DNA of 46,913 nt from the NCBI GenBank assembly GCA_016787605.1, contig JAEUUE010000080.1, positions 1 through 46,913 on the forward strand. The letters are read 5' to 3'. A model generated the notes under the pieces. The model ran no database searches and was not told where the DNA came from. It was given only the letters and a program-made list of their open reading frames with translations. The position numbers and the translations under genes were made by a program. Positions within the stretch are counted from its first letter, which is position 1, and each line of letters starts with the position of its first letter. The stretch is from Cyclobacteriaceae bacterium (GTDB taxonomy: Bacteria > Bacteroidota > Bacteroidia > Cytophagales > Cyclobacteriaceae). This document shows, piece after piece, positions 26,460 to 34,053 of this stretch.

Positions 26460-27635
26460 ATGCGGGTAATCGGCATCCTTGCTTTGACCCTGTTGGCCTG
26501 CTTGCCCGTCCGGGCACAGAAGGAGGTACCCTATTTCGAAGCGATCAGCGGTGACAGCGTTCGTTTGTACCTGGAATCCATGAGCATGTTTGGCTCCCCG
26601 CGCACCTGTTTCACCAGTAAGGATTGTGCGATGGGATTCCGTTGTACGCGAATAAATTCGGATGGGTATTTTGATGGCCCATTCAAGGACTTTATGATGG
26701 TGGGCCGGGTCCTAACGATGACCGCGGAGGGTAATTATGTCGAGGGAAGGAAGGAGGGTAGCTTCACCTTTTTTCACCGGAATGGGCAGGCGATGACGGA
26801 AGGTCAGTTCAAGGAGGATGAACCGGTTGGTCAATGGCGTTATCATTCTGCCGAGGGCGTATTGCTTATGATTCTCACCTTCGATGGAGGCCCGAGCCCT
26901 CGTATCGAGTACATGTTTGACGATAAGGCAAACGTCGTACTGGTAAAGGATGGAAATGGGGAAGCCCGCTTTGTTTCGCAATGGGAAACGCCGTATGTCA
27001 TCAGTGGGCGTGTGAAGTCCGGGCTGCCGGATGGTGAATGGATTGGCGAGGTGACCGAAAGGATGGGGAACGCCCAGACCAAATGGGTTCGAAAGGAGTT
27101 GTACCGGGCGGGCAAGATGATCGGCGGGAAGAAGTACCAGTCGGGTCGCGTCACCGATGTTTGCTGCACGCCGGAACTTGCCTGGATATTTCCCACCCCG
27201 GCTGTGGATGAATTGATATACCTGGAGCAGTTCCCAATCGAAGCATGCCCGAATCAGATCCAGGTGATCGGCGCGGAGGAAAACACGCCGCCGCGGTCGG
27301 CAGAGCCGGTCACCGAACTTTACAACTTTGAAAGCAGCCTGAGGTCCATTATCCTGGCCAAGTACCAGTGGCGTCAGGTCGGGGAGGGATATAATCCCAC
27401 GGTACCGGGCAACGAAGAGAACAGGGTGGTCATGCAATTCGATACGAACGAGAACGGGCGCCCGGTGAGAGTCCGGCTGGTCTCTGCCTTTGGCCGGGAT
27501 TTCTACCAGCCAATCAAGCGGTCGCTGGAGACGCTGACCCGGTGGCAGCCGAATCAGAGCAAACTGGTGCTTACCGTCTACGTTCGGATGGGGATTTCCA
27601 CGTACAGCTATCGCTATAATTTTTCGCTGGACTAG
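26460..27635 (+). CDS. Secreted YwqK/MORN-type protein with TonB-C-like end
   Basis: A 391-residue exported protein (signal MRVIGILALTLLACLPVRAQ). The middle part has MORN/YwqK-style repeats: GYFDGPFKDF, GNYVEGRKEGSFTFFHRNGQ, EGQFKEDEPVGQWRYHSAEG and VKSGLPDGEWIGEV. The last 90 or so residues (RVVMQFDTNENGRPVRVRLV ... LTRWQPNQSKLVLTVYV) resemble the TonB C-terminal domain. There is no membrane anchor beyond the signal peptide. It starts 7 nt after the GH5-like gene and is probably co-transcribed. Function unknown. Confidence 0.7.
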   Translation: MRVIGILALTLLACLPVRAQKEVPYFEAISGDSVRLYLESMSMFGSPRTCFTSKDCAMGFRCTRINSDGYFDGPFKDFMMVGRVLTMTAEGNYVEGRKEGSFTFFHRNGQAMTEGQFKEDEPVGQWRYHSAEGVLLMILTFDGGPSPRIEYMFDDKANVVLVKDGNGEARFVSQWETPYVISGRVKSGLPDGEWIGEVTERMGNAQTKWVRKELYRAGKMIGGKKYQSGRVTDVCCTPELAWIFPTPAVDELIYLEQFPIEACPNQIQVIGAEENTPPRSAEPVTELYNFESSLRSIILAKYQWRQVGEGYNPTVPGNEENRVVMQFDTNENGRPVRVRLVSAFGRDFYQPIKRSLETLTRWQPNQSKLVLTVYVRMGISTYSYRYNFSLD

Positions 27636-27645
27636 CCGCACCCTG

Positions 27646-27674
27646 TTTGGCACAAAGACCTTCCGCTATATTTG
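27646..27674 (+). promoter_or_regulatory. Candidate Bacteroidota promoter of trmB
   Basis: TTTG at 27646-27649 and TATATTTG at 27667-27674, separated by 17 nt (consensus about 19). The -7 box overlaps the first possible TTG codon of the trmB frame (27672), so that codon would not be in the transcript. Confidence 0.6.
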
Positions 27675-27695
27675 TGCCCCGAATCAAAGACTCCT

Positions 27696-28361
27696 TTGAA
27701 GAACAAGACATTTCGATTCAAGGTCGTCGCCGAGCGGGCCAACGTGCTCGAGCCGGGCAAGGAGTTGTTCACCAGGATCAAAGGCCAGTGGAACACCCTG
27801 TACTTTCCCAAGGCCCAGCCGATCACCGTTGAGCTGGCCTGCGGTCGTGGCGAATACTCCGTGGCACTGGCATCCCGTTTCCCCGACCGCAATTACGTGG
27901 GCGTCGATATCAAGGGCGACCGGATCTGGAAGGGGAGCACGCTGGCCGTCGAGCAGGGACTCACCAACATCGGGTTTCTGCGGACCAACATTCTCACTAT
28001 CGAAAGTTTTTTCGACCCTAGCGAAGTGGACGAGATCTGGCTGACGTTCCCCGACCCGCGCCCCCGCAAGCGCGACATCAAACGCCGGCTCACCAGCCCG
28101 CGGTTCCTGGAGATGTATAAGCGCATACTCAGACCGGGCGGATACTTCCGTCTCAAGACCGACAACACGGGGCTGTTTGCCTACACGCTGGAGACGCTGG
28201 CCGAACGTACCGATATCGAGGATCTTGCCTCCACGGATAATGTCTATCAGTCTCCTTTGCGCAAGGAGTGCTTTGACATCAAGACCCGTTACGAGGAGAT
28301 GTTTGCGGCCAAGGGGGAGACGATCAAGTACCTGAGGTTTCGGTTCACCGAGACCCAATGA
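27696..28361 (+). CDS. trmB: tRNA (guanine46-N7)-methyltransferase
   Basis: About 221 residues, SAM-dependent and cytoplasmic; it makes m7G46 in the tRNA variable loop. The SAM-binding motif is VELACGRGEYSVALASRFP, then NYVGVDIKGDRIWKG, and the family signature WLTFPDPRPRKRDIKRRL follows. The frame has no ATG near its start. A TTG at 27672 lies within the promoter box, so the TTG at 27696 (read MKNKTFRFKVVAERANVLEP) is preferred; this matches where TrmB proteins begin. The 3' end overlaps the convergent TrpF-like gene by 17 bp. Confidence 0.93.
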   Translation: MKNKTFRFKVVAERANVLEPGKELFTRIKGQWNTLYFPKAQPITVELACGRGEYSVALASRFPDRNYVGVDIKGDRIWKGSTLAVEQGLTNIGFLRTNILTIESFFDPSEVDEIWLTFPDPRPRKRDIKRRLTSPRFLEMYKRILRPGGYFRLKTDNTGLFAYTLETLAERTDIEDLASTDNVYQSPLRKECFDIKTRYEEMFAAKGETIKYLRFRFTETQ

Positions 28362-28929
28362 GGTCTTCCAGCACCTGCGAAAGGTGGTCATAGTCCTTCA
28401 GGCCCGGCGACGATTCCTTCGTGCCCTGAAGGACAATCCCGGCCACGCCAGCCTTCTCCAGTTGGGCTAATGAGATCCTGGCCGATGGCTCAAGACCCGC
28501 CAGGACCGGGATACCTCCCGTCAGGGCAGGAGTGATGGGCTCCTTCAGGTTGGGCACCACGAGGAAGGCGATGTCCGTGCGGGCCTCCAACTGTTGACGG
28601 AAGTCCGCCAGGGACTCCGCAGGAATTTCAACAATGAGCTTCAGGGAGGTGGCCGGCCAGTTGTTCAATTGGGCGCCGTGGAGGTGTACGTATTGCGGGG
28701 CATAGTCCTCCACCATACGTTTGTCGTTGAAGGGCACACTACCAGCGACGACCACGCGTTCAGGTCCTGATACCCAGCCGACCAGCTGTTGGTAGGTTTC
28801 CGGGCTTACATAATCGGGGTCGGAGGGATCAATGTTGAACCCCAGGAGATCGACGCCCATGCCTGCGCAATAGCGGGCATCGCTGAGGTTGGTGATGTGA
28901 TTCACGTAGACGAGGGGGCGCTGTTCCAT
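28345..28929 (-). CDS. TrpF-like TIM-barrel protein lacking catalytic residues
   Basis: A 194-residue protein that aligns with phosphoribosylanthranilate isomerase: HITNLSDARYCAGMGVDLLG corresponds to the CGITNLEDA opening, YVHLHGAQ to the AVQLHG strand, GGIPVLAGLEPS to the GGL phosphate-binding turn and SSPGLKDYDHL to the PGKKD segment. The catalytic Cys of K-x-CGIT is replaced (VNHIT), and the catalytic Asp region (LLDT in true TrpF) reads LVVPNL. Start at ATG 28929 is chosen because the upstream extension has no TrpF similarity and runs into the next gene's promoter. No other trp genes are in the window. It is probably a repurposed paralogue rather than a tryptophan enzyme. Confidence 0.8.
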   Translation of the reverse strand: MEQRPLVYVNHITNLSDARYCAGMGVDLLGFNIDPSDPDYVSPETYQQLVGWVSGPERVVVAGSVPFNDKRMVEDYAPQYVHLHGAQLNNWPATSLKLIVEIPAESLADFRQQLEARTDIAFLVVPNLKEPITPALTGGIPVLAGLEPSARISLAQLEKAGVAGIVLQGTKESSPGLKDYDHLSQVLEDLIGSR

Positions 28930-28951
28930 GGCCAAATATTCAAAAGAAAGA

Positions 28952-28959
28952 TAACTTTG
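28952..28959 (+). promoter_or_regulatory. Bacteroidota -7 box upstream of the 28973 gene
   Basis: TAACTTTG matches TAnnTTTG and ends 13 nt before the GTG at 28973, in the 43-nt gap between divergent genes. Confidence 0.55.
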
Positions 28960-28972
28960 TAAAACTCGTATT

Positions 28973-29695
28973 GTGTCGGTGAGGCTCCCCGTTGTTGTTT
29001 TCTTAGGCTTCTTGCTCAGCACCTGTGCATCGCGTGAGACGTTGCCCCGGTTTACAGGCAAAGAATATGTGCCGCTGGCCGTTGGGGCCTATTGGGAGTA
29101 TTCGCTGACCACCACGACCATCAACCCGGTGGAAGGGCAGGTGAATACCCTGACAGAAATCAAGCTGGAAGTCATGGACCGGCTGGAGCAAAACGGGGTA
29201 ACCATCTACGTCATCCGGAGATATACCCGGCCCGTGGGTTCGCCCACTTACTCCAGTGACGAGACCTGGTCGGTCCAGGAAGACAAGTTCAGGTATATCC
29301 AGCAGGAGGGCAATGTCCCTTTTCTTCGGCTCCAATTTCCGCTTACCGATGGAAAGACGTGGAATGGAAATGCCTTCAATACCCTGGGCGGGTCCGATGA
29401 TTGCGGCGACGGCAACTTCACCTGCGATATCTACCGGGTTGCTGACCTGGGCAAACCCTTTGAACTCCCCGGAACAGTTACCTATGGCGATACCGTATCA
29501 ATCACGGAGCAGGAAGATGATGATGCCATTGTGGGTAAAGACATGCGGAAGTCGGTGTATGCAAGAGGAATCGGCCTTGTATACCGGGAGAGGACTCATC
29601 TTGAATACTGCACGGTTGGTTCCTGCATCGGGCAGCAGGTGGTGGAGAACGGCATCATCGAGCGTCAAATCCTGCTGACCTATGGTGCGCAGTAG
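28973..29695 (+). CDS. Hypothetical exported lipoprotein-like protein
   Basis: A 240-residue protein starting at GTG, not recognised as a named family. The N-terminus (VRLPVVVFLGFLLSTCASRE) is a hydrophobic signal ending at a Cys; LSTC is an imperfect lipobox, so lipidation is likely but not certain. The mature part begins YVPLAVGAYWEYSLTTTTI, a phrase common in Bacteroidota exported proteins of unknown function, and is beta-rich, with Cys residues in DDCGDGNFTCDIY and EYCTVGSC that could form disulfides. The next gene starts inside its last codons (14-bp overlap), suggesting coupled expression with the subtilase. Confidence 0.75.
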   Translation: MSVRLPVVVFLGFLLSTCASRETLPRFTGKEYVPLAVGAYWEYSLTTTTINPVEGQVNTLTEIKLEVMDRLEQNGVTIYVIRRYTRPVGSPTYSSDETWSVQEDKFRYIQQEGNVPFLRLQFPLTDGKTWNGNAFNTLGGSDDCGDGNFTCDIYRVADLGKPFELPGTVTYGDTVSITEQEDDDAIVGKDMRKSVYARGIGLVYRERTHLEYCTVGSCIGQQVVENGIIERQILLTYGAQ

Positions 29696-31277
29696 GCTCC
29701 TGATACTGCTCTGGCTGGTTTCCCTGCCGGCGGTGGCACAGACCCACCGCTACATGGTCTTCTTCAAAGACAAAACAGGAACACCTCACACGGTATCCTC
29801 ACCCTCCACCTTTCTTTCACCTCGTGCCCTCCAGCGACGAGCCAAAGCCGGAGCATCGGTTACCAATGAAGACTTACCGGTAACGCCAGCTTATGTCACG
29901 CAGGTAAAGGCTACCGGCGCAAAGTCCTTCTTCACCTCACGGTGGATGAACGCTGTTCTCGTCGAAGCCAGCCCCGCACAACTTACTTCCATCCAGGGTC
30001 TGTCGTTTGTGGCTTCCACGGAATATGTGGCCCCGGGCACCCGACTGCTCGGTGGAAGAAAGGCTTCCAGTACGACGGTAACCGCAACGGCGGCCGCCAC
30101 CGACGATCAGCTGGGCATGCATGGGCTGGATACCATGCACGCCGACGGCTACCAGGGTACCGGTGTGTTGATCGCCGTGCTGGACAGTGGCTTCCCCGGG
30201 GTCGATACCACGATTCCTTACGAGGCGCTGCGGTCGGAAAACCGAATTCTGCAGGAGATCGATTTCGTCACCAACTCCGGGAACATCTACCAGTTGGATG
30301 ACCACGGCACCCTGATCCTGTCGGTGATGGCCGCCCTTTCGCCTGACTTCACCGGCGGGGCACCTTCAGCGAGCTACTTGTTGTATTTGACCGAAGATGA
30401 TGCTTCGGAGTATCGCATCGAAGAGTATAATTGGCTCTTTGCCGCCGAGCGGGCAGACAGTGCGGGGGCGGATATCATTCAGTCGTCGGTGGGGTATGCG
30501 ACCTTCGACGATCCTTCCATGGACTACACCACGGCCATGCTCGATGGAAACACGGCGGTAATAACAAGGGCCGCGGCCTATGCCCGTGATCGAGGCATAA
30601 TCGTGGTCGCGAGCGCAGGTAACCTCGGCGCCACACCGTGGCAACTCATTTCGCCGCCCGCTGATGCGGAAGGGATCCTTGCCGTAGGAGCGGTGACCAT
30701 CACCGAAGTGAAAGCGTCGTTCAGTTCCATCGGGCCCACGTCCGATGGACGAATCAAGCCTGATGTGTCGGCACTGGGTACGGGAGTTAGCGTCATCCTT
30801 TCGACAGGAAGCACGGGTACGTCCAACGGTACATCGGTAGCAGCCCCCCTGGTCAGCAGCCTGGTCGCCGGACTGATTGAGGCCTATCCGTCAAAAACTC
30901 CGAACGAAATAATCGAAGCTATCCGGAAGTCGTCTTCACGCGCCTCCGGCCCGGATAACCAGGTAGGGTACGGCATTCCGAAATACCAGGCGGTTCGCAA
31001 CTACTTAAGCCAGACCCCCCCGGTGCCCGAAGTGTCTTGTTACCCGAACCCGGTATCAGGAAACGATCTGTGGGTGTTGTTTCGTAACCCTCCGGAAGGG
31101 CCCGTGACCCTTTCTGTTTACGAAATGACCGGCAGGCTGCTGGAGACGGCAACGACCACTTTGACCTGGGCCGAGAATCCTTTCCACATGGACACGGCAA
31201 ACCTTTCACCAGGCATCTACCTGTTAGTGATGAACATCGGTAAGGTGCGCTATTCGTTTCGGTTTGTTAAGCTTTAA
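29682..31277 (+). CDS. S8 family (subtilisin-like) protease with T9SS sorting domain
   Basis: A 531-residue secreted protease. The signal peptide ends near AVAQ20. The catalytic triad is D168 in IAVLDSGFP, H208 in LDDHGTLI and S385 in SNGTSVAAP; the oxyanion Asn is N314 in VVASAGNLG. The N-terminal region before D168 can act as a propeptide. The last 75 or so residues (PEVSCYPNPVSG ... SPGIYLLVMNIGK ... RFVKL) are a type A sorting domain that directs export through the type IX system. The mature enzyme is expected on the surface or in the medium. It overlaps the upstream lipoprotein gene by 14 bp. Confidence 0.95.
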   Translation: MVRSRLLILLWLVSLPAVAQTHRYMVFFKDKTGTPHTVSSPSTFLSPRALQRRAKAGASVTNEDLPVTPAYVTQVKATGAKSFFTSRWMNAVLVEASPAQLTSIQGLSFVASTEYVAPGTRLLGGRKASSTTVTATAAATDDQLGMHGLDTMHADGYQGTGVLIAVLDSGFPGVDTTIPYEALRSENRILQEIDFVTNSGNIYQLDDHGTLILSVMAALSPDFTGGAPSASYLLYLTEDDASEYRIEEYNWLFAAERADSAGADIIQSSVGYATFDDPSMDYTTAMLDGNTAVITRAAAYARDRGIIVVASAGNLGATPWQLISPPADAEGILAVGAVTITEVKASFSSIGPTSDGRIKPDVSALGTGVSVILSTGSTGTSNGTSVAAPLVSSLVAGLIEAYPSKTPNEIIEAIRKSSSRASGPDNQVGYGIPKYQAVRNYLSQTPPVPEVSCYPNPVSGNDLWVLFRNPPEGPVTLSVYEMTGRLLETATTTLTWAENPFHMDTANLSPGIYLLVMNIGKVRYSFRFVKL

Positions 31278-31281
31278 TGGC

Positions 31282-31289
31282 TAATTTTG
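31282..31289 (+). promoter_or_regulatory. Bacteroidota -7 box upstream of rpe
   Basis: TAATTTTG matches TAnnTTTG and ends 10 nt before the rpe ATG at 31300. A TTTG at 31263-31266 lies upstream, but the spacing (15 nt) is shorter than consensus. Confidence 0.55.
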
Positions 31290-31299
31290 GGCACGTTTT

Positions 31300-31950
31300 A
31301 TGAAGCCGATCGTCGCCCCGTCTATCCTCGCTTCCGATTTCGCCAACCTACAGCGGGAGATCACCATGATCAACGAAAGCGAGGCCGACTGGATTCATGT
31401 CGACATCATGGACGGGGTGTTTGTTCCCAACCTTTCCATGGGATTGCCGGTGGTGGAAGCCGTCAAGAGGCACGCCAAAAAGCCCATGGACGTACACCTG
31501 ATGATTGTGCAGCCCGAACGGTACGTGGAAGCCTTCCAGAAAGCGGGAGCGAGCACGATTTCCGTCCATGTGGAAGCCTGCCCCCATCTTCACCGCAACA
31601 TCCAGCAGCTCAAGCAGATAGGGGTGAAGGCCGGCGTAGCCCTCAATCCGCATACACCCCTTGACGCCCTGCGGTATGTGATCCACGAGATCGACCTGGT
31701 ATGCGTCATGTCGGTGAACCCGGGGTTCGGAGGCCAGAAGTTCATTGAGACTACCTATCAGAAAATCAAAGAGTTAAAGGCAATGATTACCAGCTCAGGC
31801 TCAAGTGCGCTGATCGAAATCGACGGTGGAGTCAACCAGCAGAACGCCAAGCCGCTGCTGGAGGCCGGGGCCGATGTCCTGGTGGCCGGCAACTTCGTAT
31901 TTTCCTCACCCCAACCCAAGGAGGTAATCCACCAGCTTAAGAGGCTTTGA
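31300..31950 (+). CDS. rpe: Ribulose-phosphate 3-epimerase
   Basis: A 216-residue TIM-barrel enzyme interconverting ribulose 5-phosphate and xylulose 5-phosphate in the pentose phosphate pathway, in the cytoplasm. Canonical motifs: VAPSILASDFANL, ADWIHVDIMDGVFVPNLSMG (metal-binding His and catalytic Asp), MDVHLMIVQPE, VMSVNPGFGGQKF (phosphate loop) and ALIEIDGGVN with the second catalytic Asp. The length is standard and the ATG start is supported by the -7 box. Confidence 0.98.
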   Translation: MKPIVAPSILASDFANLQREITMINESEADWIHVDIMDGVFVPNLSMGLPVVEAVKRHAKKPMDVHLMIVQPERYVEAFQKAGASTISVHVEACPHLHRNIQQLKQIGVKAGVALNPHTPLDALRYVIHEIDLVCVMSVNPGFGGQKFIETTYQKIKELKAMITSSGSSALIEIDGGVNQQNAKPLLEAGADVLVAGNFVFSSPQPKEVIHQLKRL

Positions 31951-31991
31951 GAACCCCTGCTGGCAGGGAATTTGTACAAAGCCAGTTACCC

Positions 31992-32564
31992 ATGAAAACC
32001 TTACCCTTCATTATTCTCGCCCTTCTCGTCCTCTCCTGCGCACGCACAGTCACCCGCGTAGATCCGGGTGAGCCCATAGACCTCAGCGGGCGGTGGAACG
32101 ATACGGACTCTCGCCAGGTGGCGGGAGCCATGATTGAAGACCTGCTGGGCAGTGAGAAGTTCAAGGAATATTCAGCCGCCCTTGGCAAGAAGCCTGCGAT
32201 CATCGTCGGGCTGGTACGGAACCGGACCAGCGAACATATCGATACGGAGAACTACATCAAGCGCATTGAGTTGGCCATCTTCAACTCGGGCGTCGCGGAC
32301 CTCGTGGAGTCGGGGGCTTTCCGCGATAAGCTGAGGGTCGAGCGCGTCAACCAGCGCGATTTTGCCAAAGCGAGCACGGTGGCCAAGTGGGGCGAGGAGA
32401 CCGGGGCCAACCTCATGCTCTTCGGCGAGATGACCTCCGAGACGGACGTCTACCAGAAGCAGCGCGTGGTGAACTATGTCACCACCTTGTTCCTTACCGA
32501 CATGGAAACGAACAAGCGCATCTGGTACGGGCAGAAGGAGATCAAGAAATACGTGAAGAACTAG
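31992..32564 (+). CDS. lpoB: Penicillin-binding protein activator LpoB-like lipoprotein
   Basis: A 190-residue outer-membrane lipoprotein. The ATG at 31992 gives a short signal with lipobox VLSC (C16). The domain matches LpoB: DLSGRWNDTDSRQVAGAMIE near the start, KPAIIVGLVRNRTSEHIDTE and GANLMLFGEMTSETD. In E. coli, LpoB reaches through the peptidoglycan to activate PBP1B; a similar role is inferred here, though the partner synthase is not known and PBP1C is 24 kb away. It is followed after 28 nt by a COG3014 gene, a context also seen in Gammaproteobacteria. Confidence 0.87.
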   Translation: MKTLPFIILALLVLSCARTVTRVDPGEPIDLSGRWNDTDSRQVAGAMIEDLLGSEKFKEYSAALGKKPAIIVGLVRNRTSEHIDTENYIKRIELAIFNSGVADLVESGAFRDKLRVERVNQRDFAKASTVAKWGEETGANLMLFGEMTSETDVYQKQRVVNYVTTLFLTDMETNKRIWYGQKEIKKYVKN

Positions 32565-32592
32565 CTCGCGGGACCATCCGCGAATCACAGCG

Positions 32593-34005
32593 ATGAACGG
32601 GTCTATGGTTTTGAAGGTGGGGGTGGCAGGGGTGCTGATCTGCGCCGCTGTGTCCTGTGCCACATACTACCATTCCAACCAGGCATTTAACGACGTCTTC
32701 GAGCATGGTGAACTGCAGAAAGCCCTGAAGACACTCCAGGAAAAACCGTCGGAGGGAGCCGGGAAGAAACAGTTTCTCTACTTTGTCAACAACGGCCTTG
32801 TCCTTTCGCTGTTGGGCAAGTACAACGACAGCAATCATTTTTTCGAGCGCGCATACAACTTCGGCGAAGATTACCGGATCAATTACGCCAACGAGGCGGC
32901 CACGTATTTTACCAATCCCAACTTCTCAGTCTATCGGGGGGAAGACCATGAGCATTTGCTTTTGCTTTATTACAAAGCCATGAATTACCTCAAGATGGGC
33001 AAGACCGACGAGGCCCTCGTGGAATGCCGCCGGCTCAACATCCGGTTGCAGCAACTCAGCGACCGGTACTCTACGGAAGACAAGTACCGCAAGGATGCTT
33101 TCGTTCATACCCTGATGGGCATCATCTATGAGTCGGACTTCGACTACAACAATGCCTTCATTGCCTACCGCAACGCCATCGAAGCGTATGAGGGAGAATT
33201 CTTCAAGCTGTTTCAGGTGAGCGCCCCGGAGCAACTCAGGAAAGATCTGCTTCGCACGGCCCGCCTCAGCGGACTGGAGGAAGAGTATCAGTATTTCCGG
33301 GAGAAGTTCGGCATGCCCGACGAGGAGTTCCCGGAACGAACCGGAGGGGAGCTGGTATTCTTCTGGCACAACGGGCTCAGCCCGGTGAAGACGGAATGGT
33401 CGGTCACCTTCGCCATCAGCCAGCGCAACGGAATGGTGTACTTCTCCAATGCGGAGCACGGACTTAACTACGAGTTTTCATCGGCCGGGTACAGCAAGAG
33501 CCAGTTGAATTCCCTTTCGTCGCTGGAGGTGTACCGACTGACGCTGCCCAAGTATGTGGAGCGGCCGGTGTTCTACCGTTCTGCGGCGTTGACTAAAGGG
33601 GACTCCACGGTGCAACTCCAGCTGCTGGAAGATGTCAACAAGGTCGCTTTCAAGTGCCTCGATGAACGGATGAACCTCGAGTTGAGCAAAGCCCTCTTGC
33701 GACTGGCCGTAAAGAAGGCTACCGAGGAGTCGGCGAGGAGCAGGGATAAATGGGCGGGAGTCGTGATGAACATGGTGAACGTGCTCACGGAAGCCGCCGA
33801 CACCCGGAACTGGCAGACGCTGCCACACAGCATCTACTATGCCCGTGTTCCCCTCGAGGTTGGCACCAACACGGTGACCCTGGAGACGACCGACTATACC
33901 GGGGTGACACAAAAGCAGACCTTCACTTACGAGATCAAGCAGGGGCAGACTCATTTTCACACCTACACCAGCCTGGAGACCACCATGCACGGGCATGGCT
34001 TCTGA
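32593..34005 (+). CDS. COG3014 family TPR-type lipoprotein
   Basis: A 470-residue lipoprotein with lipobox AVSC (C22). The N-terminal half has helical TPR-like hairpins: ELQKALKTLQEKPSEG, YFVNNGLVLSLLGKYNDSNH, HLLLLYYKAMNYLKMGKTDE and DFDYNNAFIAYRNAIEAYEG. This layout and the LpoB neighbour identify COG3014. The C-terminal half is beta-rich with conserved Arg and Tyr residues. The family is uncharacterised; co-occurrence with LpoB points to envelope or peptidoglycan work in the periplasm. Confidence 0.85.
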   Translation: MNGSMVLKVGVAGVLICAAVSCATYYHSNQAFNDVFEHGELQKALKTLQEKPSEGAGKKQFLYFVNNGLVLSLLGKYNDSNHFFERAYNFGEDYRINYANEAATYFTNPNFSVYRGEDHEHLLLLYYKAMNYLKMGKTDEALVECRRLNIRLQQLSDRYSTEDKYRKDAFVHTLMGIIYESDFDYNNAFIAYRNAIEAYEGEFFKLFQVSAPEQLRKDLLRTARLSGLEEEYQYFREKFGMPDEEFPERTGGELVFFWHNGLSPVKTEWSVTFAISQRNGMVYFSNAEHGLNYEFSSAGYSKSQLNSLSSLEVYRLTLPKYVERPVFYRSAALTKGDSTVQLQLLEDVNKVAFKCLDERMNLELSKALLRLAVKKATEESARSRDKWAGVVMNMVNVLTEAADTRNWQTLPHSIYYARVPLEVGTNTVTLETTDYTGVTQKQTFTYEIKQGQTHFHTYTSLETTMHGHGF

Positions 34006-34053
34006 CGGGTAAGGCCGTAAAATCTGTTAACTTTAGCCCTTGTATCCGTGCGT

